Source of the DNA: CAZFCK01 sp964517355
GTDB lineage: Bacteria; Desulfobacterota; Desulfovibrionia; Desulfovibrionales; Desulfovibrionaceae
Direction: 5' to 3'
Assembly (NCBI GenBank): GCA_964517355.1
Contig: CAZFCK010000035.1
Location: 1-28,197 of the forward strand
DNA: 28,197 nucleotides
Part shown: positions 14,086-23,900 of the stretch, piece after piece
Numbering within the stretch: position 1 is the stretch's first letter
Layout of the letters: each line of letters opens with the position of its first letter
Made by a program: the position numbers and the translations under genes
Notes under the pieces: generated by a model
What the model was told of the DNA's origin: nothing
Database searches by the model: none
The model's input: the letters and a program-made list of their open reading frames with translations, nothing else

Positions 14086-17000
14086 TTAGGCTTTGGTTAC
14101 GTTAACCATGAAGGCCTTGGACTCCGGAATACCCGTATTGGGATCGCCCACCGAAGGAGTCAGCAGGTTCGCGGAGTCGCCGCCGTTTTTCGGAGTGATC
14201 CATCCATAATGCCAGGGAATGCCGACCTGATGGACCGTTTGCCCCATGACTTGGAAAGGCTTCAGGCGTTTGGTGACGATGGCTTTGGCCCAGACCTTGC
14301 CGCGCACGCTTTCCACCCACACCTTATCACCATTGCCAATGCCGCGCAATTGAGCGAGTTCTTCACTCATTTCACAGAACATCTGCGGCTCGGCCTCGAT
14401 CAGCCAGCCCTGGTAACGGGTCATGAGACCGGTCTGCCAGTGCTCCGTGACACGATAGGTTGAACAGATGAAGGGGTAACGCGGATCGCAGACAGCCTTC
14501 TCCTCGACCTTGAACTGCCACGCCGTGGGGTTGTGCAGTTGCGTGGAGAAGGGGTGCTTGTTGACCGGGCATTCCATAGGTTCGTAGTATTCCGGGAACG
14601 GACCGTCCGCCCGGCCGGGGCCGAAGATGTGCGAAAACCCGGAAGGCTTCATGATAAAGGCGTGCTTGGTTCCCGGAGGCCATCCGCCGTCGGGCACGTC
14701 GCCCTCCCATTTATCGCCTGTCCATTCAATAACGGCTTTTTGCGGCGCATAGGGCTTGCCTTCGAGATTCACGGAGGCGCGGTTGTAGATGATGCGGCGG
14801 TTGACCGGCCAGCACCACGCCCAATTGGGGAACAGACCGATATTGGCCTGCATCTCTGTCTGGGCTTTATCGCGGCGGGCGGCCATGTTGCCGTTTTCCG
14901 TATAGGAATTGCAGTACAGCCAGTTGCCCGAACAGGTGGAGCCATCGTCCTGCAGAAACGCGAAGCTGGGCACCAGTTCGCCCTTCTTGTACTGCTTATC
15001 CTTGATGGTCATGTCTTTGAGAAAATAGCCGTTGATCAGCTTGGCGACCTTGTGGGAATTGAAGCCATGCTCGTCTTTCCACCAGTCCACGCTGAGGTTG
15101 ACCACCGGATCGGCCAGCTTTCCGGGATTCTTTTTATACATTGCCTGCAATTTTTCCATCAACTCCACAATAATATGCCCGTCGGAACGGGTCCCGCCCA
15201 TGGGCTCTGGCCCCTGGTAACGCCACTGCATCCAGCGGCCGGAGTTGGTGATGGAGCCTTCCTTTTCAATAAAGGCGGCACACGGCAGGAAAAAGACTTC
15301 CGTCTTGATTTCCTTGGGGCTCATGTCCGGGCCCTGCCAGAAGGAACCGGTCTCGTTGTCGAACAAATTGACATTGACCAGCCAGTCGACCTGGGCCATG
15401 GCTTGACGGGTTTTATTGGAATTGGCGCCGCTACAGGCCGGATTCTGGCCCCAGGCGAAAAAGCCCTTGAAAGCGCCCTTGGCCATTTCATCGAACATGA
15501 ACAGCCAGGTGTAATTCTTGCCCACTTCTCCCTTGGGCAGCCAGGTGTAGGCTTGCTGGATATCCGTATCCGGCCACATGGCCTTGAGCAGGCTGGCGGA
15601 GTATTTCGGGAAATTGCCCCACCAGTTGGCGCTCTTCGGATCAGTGGTCGTTGGGGTGTGATTCTTGTTGTAAACGTCGAGGGTTTGCTCCGTCGCATTG
15701 GGAGTGGCCAGATATCCCGGCAGAATATGCACCAGCAGGCAGTGGTCCGTCGAACCCTGCACGTTGGATTCGCCGCGCAGCGCGTTCACGCCGCCGCCGG
15801 CCACGCCGATGTTGCCGAGCAGCAACTGGTTGATGGCCATGGCGCGGATGTTCTGCACGCCCACGGTATGTTGAGTCCAGCCCATGGCGTACATGATGGT
15901 GCCGCTTTTGTCGGGTTTGCCGGTGGCGGCGTAGGCCTCGTAGACCTCAAGGATCTTCTCCTTGGGCATGCCGGTAATCTCGACAATCTTATCCAGGGTG
16001 TAGCGCTCATAATGCTTGCGCAGCATCTGGTATACGCAACGCGGATCCTGCAGGGTGGTGTCGCGCAGCGGTGTGCCGTCTTCAGCCTTTTTGAAGGTCC
16101 AGGTGCTCTTGTCGTATTTGCTCTTTTCCTTGTCGAAGCCGGAGAAAACGCCGTCCTCGAACTTGAAATCATCCACCAGGATAAACGGGGCGTTGGTGTA
16201 ATTGATCACATAGTCTTTCTGGATCAGGTCGTTATCAATGATATACTTGGCCAATCCCGCCAGAAAGGCGATGTCCGAGCCCGAGCGCAAGGAGGCATAG
16301 ATGTCGGCTTTGGTCGAGGTGCGCGTGAAGCGCGGATCCACGTGGATCAGCGTGGCGCCCTGTTCCTGGGCTTTGGTCACCCATTTAAAGGAGATGGGGT
16401 GGTTTGCGGCAGCGTTGCTGCCCATTATCAAAATGCAATCACTGTTCTTCAAATCAACCCAGTGATTGGTCATCGCGCCGCGTCCGAACGACTCTGCCAG
16501 AGCCGCAACAGTGGCGCTGTGTCAGATACGGGCCTGGTGCTCTATATAGAAGAGGCCCAGGCTGCGGAGCATTGATTGATAGACCCAGCATTCCTCGTTG
16601 TCCATTGCAGCGGAACCCACCGAGGCAATACCGTCGCACCGGTTGACGACTTCACCCTTTTCATTCTTCAGGGTCAGGGTTTCTTCTCTGGTTTTGTAGA
16701 CACGTTCGGCAATGGTATCCAGCATCCAATCCCAGGATTTCTCTTCCCACTTTTCGGAATAGGGAGCACGATAAAGAGGTTTCAGAGCGCGATCCGAGCC
16801 TTCCACGAGCTGCCAGGAGGCGGCGCCTTTGGCGCACAACGCGCCCTCGTTGACCGGATGATCGGGGTCGCCTTCGACATTGATGGCGCGTTTGGTAGTC
16901 TTGTCCGTGTGGACAATGAGGCCGCATCCCACTGCGCAGTAGCAGCATATGGAGGTTGTTTCCTTGGCCTCTTTAATATGGAGCGCATACTCCGCGGCCT

Positions 17001-17100
17001 GGGTGCTGGTCGGCCGCAGGTCGAATCCCAGCCCCCCGAAGGCCGTTGCCGCCGTTGTGACGGCGGTAAATTTAAGAAATCCTCGCCTGTCAAGTTTCAT
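14086..17100 (-). CDS. fdhA: Formate dehydrogenase alpha subunit, Mo/W-pterin selenoprotein
   Basis: 1004 residues if the UGA at 16522-16524 is read as selenocysteine (residue 193). The context ARI-U-HSATVA is the active-site signature of selenocysteine formate dehydrogenases, and coding continues in the same frame for 811 residues on both sides of the codon without other defects. A Tat signal with the RRGFLK motif (about 1-35) directs export of the folded enzyme. A [4Fe-4S] site follows: C52, C55, C59 and C89. It oxidises formate to CO2 in the periplasm using a bis-pterin Mo or W centre. The ATG has GAGGAAA six bases upstream. fdhB follows by 14 bases. A hairpin sits 16 bases after the UGA, as expected for a bacterial SECIS. 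SelA/SelB genes are not in the window. Confidence 0.95.
16489..16505 (-). promoter_or_regulatory. Candidate SECIS hairpin for selenocysteine insertion in fdhA
   Basis: In the fdhA message, 16 bases after the UGA codon, CGGCUCU and AGAGUCG pair over 7 bp (one G-U) around a GGC loop. Bacterial SECIS elements lie just downstream of the UGA inside the coding sequence, where SelB binds. The position and stem fit; the loop sequence has not been compared with SelB-binding consensus. Confidence 0.65.
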
Positions 17101-17133
17101 GCCATTTCCTCGCTTCTGTTTTGGGGTACTCGA

Positions 17134-17358
17134 TCACCCGGCACGCACTTCCCGCCCCAGCACGAGCTGCAGGGCGTAGCCGTACACAGGAACATCCACA
17201 GCAATCCTCTCTACAGGAAACGACAGAGTCCGAACGGGCTTGCAGGCCAACAGCGCCGCGCGCCGCGCCACACAAGCCAAATCGAATCCTAATCCTGCGA
17301 AAGGAATGTTCTGGAGCAAGGCCCAATCCGTGGGATCATGGTTGATAAGCTTTCGCAT
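17134..17358 (-). CDS. Small ORF upstream of fdhA, unrecognised
   Basis: 74 residues starting at an ATG preceded by AAAAGG and AAAGG. It lies between a good candidate promoter (17408-17435) and fdhA, 33 bases before the fdhA start, so it would be the first cistron of the fdh transcript. The sequence begins MRKLINHDPTDWALL and has a mildly hydrophobic centre with three Cys; no family is recognised. An upstream GTG would add 13 residues but lacks a ribosome binding site. It could be a genuine small protein, a leader ORF, or chance. Confidence 0.35.
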   Translation of the reverse strand: MRKLINHDPTDWALLQNIPFAGLGFDLACVARRAALLACKPVRTLSFPVERIAVDVPVYGYALQLVLGREVRAG

Positions 17359-17407
17359 CGCCTTTGCCTTTTCGTAAGTGGTTCCCTGCCAATCCACTGA
17401 TGCACGG

Positions 17408-17435
17408 ATTTTACACTTGGGTGATTGCAGGTCAA
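17408..17435 (-). promoter_or_regulatory. Candidate sigma-70 promoter of the fdh transcript
   Basis: On the minus strand, TTGACC (17435-17430, 5 of 6) and TAAAAT (17413-17408, 5 of 6) are separated by 16 bases. The promoter lies between the transposase stop and the small ORF, pointing toward fdhAB. It would give a leader of about 300 bases before fdhA. Confidence 0.5.
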
Positions 17436-17451
17436 AGGAAGTGGAAGCTAC

Positions 17452-18282
17452 TTACTCATACTTTGGCACCATGCTACACAGATAATGCGCCAGAAGGGAA
17501 AAGACATCTTCGTCACGTTGATTGTAACGGAATTCAAGCTCCTTAAGATAAAGAGGAAACCAACGCGCGCCAAGGCCGCGCCCCTTGCGGAGTCGCTCGC
17601 GTACGAAATTCCAGAACCCTTGTTTGCCATCAACATAGACCCGCCCCCGATAGCCTTTGCCGCTCCCCCGAAACGGCGCGACCGCCGCATCTTCCGGAGC
17701 GCAGAAGACCAACGTGTCATAGTTACGGTAGCGATCCGTATACACAACGCGGCCTTGCGTGACGGTCCGCAAATGGAAGTTCCTTCGAAACAGCGCCAAG
17801 CCCTCCACACCCAACCCCTGCATCACATCCACAAAGGCCCAGCCCCTGCTTTCCATAATCCCGAAGACCGGAGGGTCTTGCGGCCTGGCTCCCGCAAGTA
17901 ACCCCATCTGTATATATAATGGGGCATCCAAAGCATGCGCCGCAACAGCTTGACGCATAGTCTGCAGGACCTTGTCCGCGGTATTGCGCGCAATTCCCAT
18001 TTGCTGGGCCATGACCTTTGGAGGGGTTTCCAGCTCGAACAATTTGATGAGCCAGAGCCACTGAACACAAGTGAACTGCCCCGTATTAATGAATCTTCCA
18101 CTGAAATCATGAAAGGTATAGGCGCAACGCGAACAACGTTTGCGTCCTTCACCAAGCGTATAAAGCCGCCGATTTTTACACTTGGGGCAGCAGCGTTGAT
18201 GGTTTTTCCAACAGAATTTCAGCAAATATTTTTTTGCCGCTGATTCAGATTTTACCAATTCCATGAAGGTGTTAATTTCCAT
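17452..18282 (-). CDS. IS1595-family (ISXO2-like) transposase, probably inactive
   Basis: 276 residues. An N-terminal zinc ribbon (C32, C35, C50, C53) and helix-turn-helix-like segment precede the DDE domain, as in IS1595 transposases. YTDRYRNY carries the second acidic residue (D183), and LKELEFRYNQR carries the last (E248 or E250). The usual first motif, VDE-x-x-x-G, is replaced by IQMGLLAG (Gln125, Met126), so the first catalytic Asp is missing. I find no convincing terminal inverted repeats or target duplication around it. It is more likely a decayed or repurposed copy than a live element. It lies immediately upstream of the fdh promoter. Confidence 0.8.
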   Translation of the reverse strand: MEINTFMELVKSESAAKKYLLKFCWKNHQRCCPKCKNRRLYTLGEGRKRCSRCAYTFHDFSGRFINTGQFTCVQWLWLIKLFELETPPKVMAQQMGIARNTADKVLQTMRQAVAAHALDAPLYIQMGLLAGARPQDPPVFGIMESRGWAFVDVMQGLGVEGLALFRRNFHLRTVTQGRVVYTDRYRNYDTLVFCAPEDAAVAPFRGSGKGYRGRVYVDGKQGFWNFVRERLRKGRGLGARWFPLYLKELEFRYNQRDEDVFSLLAHYLCSMVPKYE

Positions 18283-18401
18283 GAATGGTCAATATCATTA
18301 TGCCAAACCGTTGTGTATGTTTTTTTTAACATTCTTATTCCCAATCCCCCCTATCACGATCACTAATAAAAATCTTTCGTATCCATATACCAAGCCACGT
18401 A

Positions 18402-18475
18402 GCGCGTTTTCGCCTTGAAACAATATCCTGTTGTTTCAGGTGGATGCACAAGAACATCCCATCCTTTTCAAGGTT
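18402..18475 (+). repeat. Diverged copy B of the CTAG-type intergenic repeat
   Basis: The opening (TAGCGCGTTTTCGCCTTGAA and onward to AACAA) matches copy A at 8618 with one difference. The middle differs, but the right part again matches in order (TTCAGG, GGATGCAC, AAGAACATC, CTTTTCAAG). A 10-bp stem (18414-18423 with 18431-18440) replaces the first two hairpins of copy A. It lies between the transposase gene and the FGE-fold gene. Confidence 0.6.
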
Positions 18476-18507
18476 GCTATGCGCTCATGTTCAAAATAGT
18501 ATTCTGC

Positions 18508-18563
18508 TAGGCTGTGGTTCTAGCTTCGTTTCGAAAAGAAAATGAATTTATAAACACAGCCTA
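18508..18563. mobile_element. 56-bp inverted-repeat element, possible insertion-sequence end remnant or MITE
   Basis: Arms at 18508-18531 and 18540-18563 are inverted with 19 of 24 positions matching; the outermost nine are perfect (TAGGCTGTG / CACAGCCTA). Such ends resemble insertion-sequence termini (IS5-like groups have similar ends; family not confirmed). Only eight bases lie between the arms, so it carries no gene. It sits just right of repeat copy B. Confidence 0.45.
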
Positions 18564-18662
18564 AACAGGCCCTGGAAAAGTCTGAAAATATCCCCGTTTT
18601 GCCCCCATATTGGCGTTTCACTCCACTGGACCTGCAGGCCCCGCATCAGATAATAAAGGGAA

Positions 18663-20120
18663 ATGAAGCTTCTTTTTCTTTCTGTTCTCGGTTTCACTGC
18701 GGCACTCTGTTTGCTGCTCACGCCGGCACGGCATGGTCTTGCGCTTCGTGAGGCAGTGCCTGAGATAAACGATTTCGGCTGGAAATTCCTAAGCTGGGGT
18801 ATGCAAATCGACGAGGTACGCCACGCCTTCCAAAAAGCCGGGCAGCCGTTCGCCACCAGCCCATGCGGTTCAGGGCAATTGCTATTGGGATTTACGACGT
18901 CGTGGAATCCTGTGGATCTGCCCGCCCCTTTTCTCGTTAAAAACGGCATGTGCCTGAGCACCACCTTTCATGACGCACAACTATTCTTTCTTCAGGAGCG
19001 CCTTGTTGGCGTATGCATCGACAGATCCTCGCCGCAACACATTCAGGATGCCCTTTTCCAAGCCATGCAACGGCGGTATCCCGAAGCATCCCACGCCACA
19101 CTCGGTCAGGGGCGTTATCGTTTCCAGCATTACTCCGGAAACAGGCGCATTGTATGGGACAGCCGTCCCACCGGCTTTACCTTGGTTTTTTATGATCCCG
19201 AACTGCTGTCCCGCATGGGTGTGCACATTCCCAGTGTGCACGGCGCTTCCGGCTCTTTCGCGGACGATTCCGGCCAACCTCCACCCATCGCCCCTTTGCC
19301 TCCAGCCCCCGCGGCATCGCCGCAAATCGACCTCCAACCTTTGGGAACGCGCTGGAATGAACCGGCAACCGGTATACAGTTTATTTTTCTACCTGGAGGG
19401 TGTTTCCACAAGTCATTGCATGCCCCACCCACTTGTGTGAAATCATTATGGATAAGCGTCAATGAAGTGACCGCCGCGCAATTCGCAGTCTTCAACGCAT
19501 CCAATGCCGCACCACACGCTCCCAATGATGAAAGGCTGCTGCCTGCGCGGAACATGTCCCGGGACAGGGCGCTGGATTTTTCGGACTGGCTGAGCCGCAT
19601 GCATCCCGAGCGCAGTTTCGCCCTGCCTACGGACGCCCAGTGGGAATACGCCGCCCGTGCCGATCAGCAAGGCTCCGCTCCCTGGAGTACTCCATCCTCT
19701 GCCTGCGAATGGGGCAATTTCGCGCAAAGCGCCCCACCATCCGATGAATCACCACCTTGCTCCGAACGTTCCGCAACAGTGGCCCCAGTGGGGAGTTATA
19801 AAGCCAACGCCTGGGGATTGAACGACACCCTCGGCAATGTCTGGGAATGGTGTTTTCCGGAAGAGGACTCTCCGGATTTCAATGCGTGCGGGGGGAGTTT
19901 CAAAACTCCCGTCACTGAAGTGGGGTACTTCTCCCGGCAATACGCTCCGTTGGACAAGGGGCGCGACGATGTGGGGCTCCGCTTGATAATGCGCATCACT
20001 TCCGACGCACCGCCCTCCCCAACAAAGAGTACGGCCGAGCCCGGATTACCCGTTGCCCCGCAACCACCCACACCGCCGGGGGGCGGCAAGACACGACCGG
20101 CTATTGAAGATTTGATGTAG
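18663..20120 (+). CDS. Exported FGE-fold (formylglycine-generating enzyme-like) protein
   Basis: 485 residues. A signal peptide covers about residues 1-27. An N-terminal domain (about 35-180, with KFLSWGMQIDEVRHAFQKAG) is not recognised as a named family. A proline-rich linker (about 205-220) leads to an FGE-sulfatase-like domain at about 230-443, with EVTAAQFAVF, LPTDAQWEYAARA, GLNDTLGNVWEWC, CGGSF and DDVGLRLIM. The cysteine pair used by true sulfatase-maturing FGE in the RGGS-x-C region is missing (GGSFKTPVTEV), so oxygenase activity is unlikely; many such proteins are binding or scaffold proteins. A proline-rich tail ends the protein. MarC follows by 51 bases. AAAGGG sits unusually close to the start. 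Confidence 0.8.
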   Translation: MKLLFLSVLGFTAALCLLLTPARHGLALREAVPEINDFGWKFLSWGMQIDEVRHAFQKAGQPFATSPCGSGQLLLGFTTSWNPVDLPAPFLVKNGMCLSTTFHDAQLFFLQERLVGVCIDRSSPQHIQDALFQAMQRRYPEASHATLGQGRYRFQHYSGNRRIVWDSRPTGFTLVFYDPELLSRMGVHIPSVHGASGSFADDSGQPPPIAPLPPAPAASPQIDLQPLGTRWNEPATGIQFIFLPGGCFHKSLHAPPTCVKSLWISVNEVTAAQFAVFNASNAAPHAPNDERLLPARNMSRDRALDFSDWLSRMHPERSFALPTDAQWEYAARADQQGSAPWSTPSSACEWGNFAQSAPPSDESPPCSERSATVAPVGSYKANAWGLNDTLGNVWEWCFPEEDSPDFNACGGSFKTPVTEVGYFSRQYAPLDKGRDDVGLRLIMRITSDAPPSPTKSTAEPGLPVAPQPPTPPGGGKTRPAIEDLM

Positions 20121-20171
20121 GGCTGATGAAGGTTCTTGCCAAGAATACTATAACGGCGTAAACGGCGTTGC

Positions 20172-20792
20172 ATGTTTGATAAAGCGCTAGGCGATTTCTG
20201 GCTTTACTTTGCCGTACTTGATCCCTTTGGCACCTTGATCGTGTTCACTGGTCTCACGTCGCAACTTCCAAAAGCAGCCAAAAGAAAAACAGCCCTGCGC
20301 TCCGTCATGCTGGCGACAATTATCCTAATCGCTTTTCTGGCGGTAGGGCAAATTTTGCTGGAAGGAATCCACATCCGGCTTTCCGCGTTCCAAATCGCAG
20401 GCGCGATAGTGCTGTTCATCTTTGGCCTGCAAATGTTTTTTATTCCCGAAAAAAACGCCCAGGGCAGCGAAGATGTCACAGGAAAGCACGATATCGCGGT
20501 CTTTCCCCTGGCGGTTCCTTCCATAGCCAGCCCCGGTGCCATTCTCGCCGTCATGTTGGCCACGGAAAACAGCGCCAATCCCCTCCCCATGCAACTTGCA
20601 TCGGCAGCCGCGTTGCTTGCGGTGCTGGGTTTGACCTTGCTCTTTCTGCTCCAAGCCCAGCGTATCAACCGCATCATGGGCAATACGGGTGAAAAGGTGC
20701 TGATCCGCATCAGCGGCCTCATACTCTCAGCTCTGGCGTGCGAGTTCTGCATTGAAGCTCTTGAGCAACTTCTCGCTTCACATGCAGGCTAG
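20172..20792 (+). CDS. MarC-family integral membrane protein
   Basis: 206 residues, six hydrophobic segments, the standard MarC (UPF0056) size. The motifs YFAVLDPFGTLIVF near the start and FPLAVPSIASPGAI in the middle are diagnostic. The family's function is poorly defined; early links to antibiotic resistance were not upheld for E. coli MarC. It is on the same strand 51 bases after the FGE-fold gene and is probably co-transcribed. No clear ribosome binding site is visible. Its TAG stop lies in GCTAGCGCAT, the same 10 bases that begin repeat copy A. Confidence 0.88.
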   Translation: MFDKALGDFWLYFAVLDPFGTLIVFTGLTSQLPKAAKRKTALRSVMLATIILIAFLAVGQILLEGIHIRLSAFQIAGAIVLFIFGLQMFFIPEKNAQGSEDVTGKHDIAVFPLAVPSIASPGAILAVMLATENSANPLPMQLASAAALLAVLGLTLLFLLQAQRINRIMGNTGEKVLIRISGLILSALACEFCIEALEQLLASHAG

Positions 20793-20911
20793 CGCATATC
20801 GAGTTCGAGACAGAAATGCCTCCCGCGGCCTAACATACCCGTTGTAAAAGGTTCTTAAGAATCCCCAAAACTTCGTGCGGGATTCCTGCCGGCAGGCACT
20901 GTGCGGCCTTC

Positions 20912-23900
20912 TCAAGTGTTTTCTGCGCGACGACCCAATAATTCCCCCCCAACAATTTCGGAAAGAAACCTTTCTATGGATGATTCGGCATACCGGTTCT
21001 CAAACAAAAAGCGACAGCCGAAATTTTCGCCGTAGCTCCACACAATTTCCGCCTCGACGGCATCGAGGACAACCTCATCCATCCGTCTGATTTGCAACGT
21101 CACTTTTTCTCCGGAATTAAAAGGTCCTCCTTCCAACACGGCACAAAAACCACGACACCCGACATTTTGCACAGGTCCCTGCCTGCGAGTCGCCAAATCT
21201 TCGACAAAAAAGCCTTGGCATCCATAGCGCGCACATGCTCTCCGATCTTTTTCAACATGCTCCGCAGTTCGTAGCCGTTCTTCATACCAGGCTTGAAATG
21301 CCGCCACTCCTTCGAAAAAGGAATTCATGGCCTCGTTTCGCGACTGCTGCGCGCCATTGCGCAGTTCACGCGAAAGAGCCACAGTTTGTTGCACACAGGA
21401 CTCTGCGCCAAGGGTTGCGAAAATCCCCTTAAAATTGTGCAGTTCCCTGTGCGCCGTTTGCAGATCGTCATTCATGAGCATGGATTGCAGCATTTGGAGC
21501 CGCTGCGGCAAAGCCTGCATAAAACTTGTCAGCACGTTATCATACAACGCCCTGTCTTCCCCCATACGCACAACGGCTCTTTCCACATCCACACGCATTT
21601 CTACGTTGCAGGAAGTGCCGGAGGTGTGCGCCGCTCCATCAGTCCCCCTGTAAAGCAAGCGGGATATCACCGCAGCAAGCTGAGAAAAATCCACAGGCTT
21701 GGTCATGAAATCATTCATGCCTCCATCCAGAGCCCTACTGCGGATTTCATTCAAGGCATGGGCCGATAAGCCAATAATGGGGATATCCTTATTTTCTTCT
21801 CCGGCTTCACCCGAGCGTATGCGGCCAGTCGTTTCAAATCCGTCCAGGCCAGGCATTTCAATATCCATCAGGACAAGGTCATAGCTCCCGTTTCTCAACT
21901 TGAACAAAGCGTCCATACCGGTGGCGGCCACAGCCACCCGGTTTCCCTGCCGTTTTAGAACCAAGTGGCCGAGTTTGGCATTCCAATCGTTGTCCTCCAC
22001 CAGTAATATGGAGTAGCTGGCATCACACGCCGCTTCCGCAGACTCCTCAAAGGCCGCCTTTTCCACTATGGCGTGTGGATCTCCCGGATCGAACAACGCT
22101 GTGAACCAAAACGTGGCGCCCTGGCCCGGTTTGCTCATCACCCCGATTTCACCGCCCATCATGGAGACAAGTTCACGACAGATGCTCAAACCGAGTCCCG
22201 TGCCTCCGTATGTGCGGGAAAGGGACAGCTCCCCCTGGCTAAAGGCATTGAAAATTGTTTTCTGTTGTTCCTCGGGAATGCCTATGCCTGAATCGACAAC
22301 ATGGAATGAGAGACGGCACCGTCCGTCGTCTTCCTGCTTTGCAAGTTCTATGGTGACCGCAATACCGCCTGCAGAAGTAAACTTGATAGCGTTGGATATG
22401 CAATTGATGAGCACCTGCCGCAATCTAGATACATCTCCGAAAAGCACCGCCGGTACATCTTCCTTGACAGTGAGCGTGAACTCCAGCTTCTTTTTCGCCG
22501 CAAGATTGCTCATGGTTTTACATGTGGAGCCCAAACAACGCCTGAGTTCAAAATGTTCTTTGTCCAGCTCCAACTTACGGGCTTCGATCTTGGAGAGATC
22601 TAGGATATCATTGATGATACCCAGAAGATGCTCCGCGGAATCGCGTACCGTTTCCAGATAGTCGCGCTGCTCGCCTTTAAGGCTGGTTTTCAGAGTCAGC
22701 TGAGTAAGGCCGAGGATGGCATTCATCGGGGTGCGGATTTCATGGCTCATACGTGCCAGAAAGGTTGATTTTGCGCGGCTGGCCTCTTCCGCATCCTGGC
22801 GAGCCTGGCGCAACGCCTCCTCCGTTCGTTTCATGGCGGTGGTATCCGTGGCAATCCCTTCGACCCGCAACTGCCCCCCTTCCATGTGCCTGACATGCGC
22901 CCCCACCGACATATGGCGCAATGATCCGTCGGGATGCCGATATTGCAGCTCGACAGTATCATGGGAAGCAGTGCGCATTATGCTCCGCATAGCTTTCTCC
23001 ACCAAGTCCAAGCTTGCAGGAGTCAGGCACACGACATCGCGCCAGCAACGGCCGACCATCTCGTGCAACGGCAGTCCAAGCATGGCTTCCGCCCCTGCGC
23101 TGAGATAGGTGAAGACACCATCAGCCGTATGCTGGTAAACAAAATGTCCGTCGCCAAGGTCTTCCACCAAGGTACGGAAACTCCTTTCACTGGCCTCCAA
23201 TTCCTTTTCGGTTTCCAACCGCGTCAACGCCCATGAAAACCGCTGGGCAAAAGCCTGCACGAGCTTGCATTCATGCTCTTCCCGAAAAGGCAGGTCACTA
23301 TTATACCCTATATTGACACTACCCCGAGCGATTCCGCCCACCGTCAACGTTGCGGCTTTACCGACCAGCATGGGGGCATCGCAATTGCGATACAACCGAC
23401 CGTCATAACGCACTTCAACCACTGTCGCCCGTGGATGTGGCATACTTTGCGGGGCGACTTCATGAATAAACACATTGAAAAAGGCATCCGGCGAGCGCCG
23501 CTCCTCAATGAGCCTACAAACGCTGTTCAATCCCTCATAGCCTTTAACCTTTTCCTGAAGAACCTTTTCAACACGCCGCAATGCCGTGATATCGCCGCAA
23601 AGGACCATCAGCGCCTGATTACCGTTCCAGACCTCCCGCCGAATTTTTACGGCCAACGGAAAGTGTGTTCCGTCTCTGCGCTGCGCCTCCACCTCTAAAG
23701 GATTGTTAGGGATAGTTGAAACCATGTCCTCAATGGCGCGCCTGAACGCTTCTCCCAAAACCCGTTGCAGACCGCGCTCAGCATACAGTTCCCGGCGATT
23801 ACAGCTGAACATGTTCAAAAAGCGGTCGTTGGCATAGACGACAACGCCCTTCTGAAGGTAAAGAATCGCATCAAAAACCACCTCATCCAGGGGCAAAGCA

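Noticed and set aside
16522..16524. In-frame stop suggesting fdhA is a pseudogene
   Set aside because: The codon is UGA at the exact selenocysteine position of formate dehydrogenases, followed by a hairpin; the rest of the frame is intact.
14533..16575. Long open frame (680 codons) opposite fdhA
   Set aside because: It is antisense to well-supported fdhA coding sequence; long antisense frames are common opposite GC-rich genes. No domain seen.
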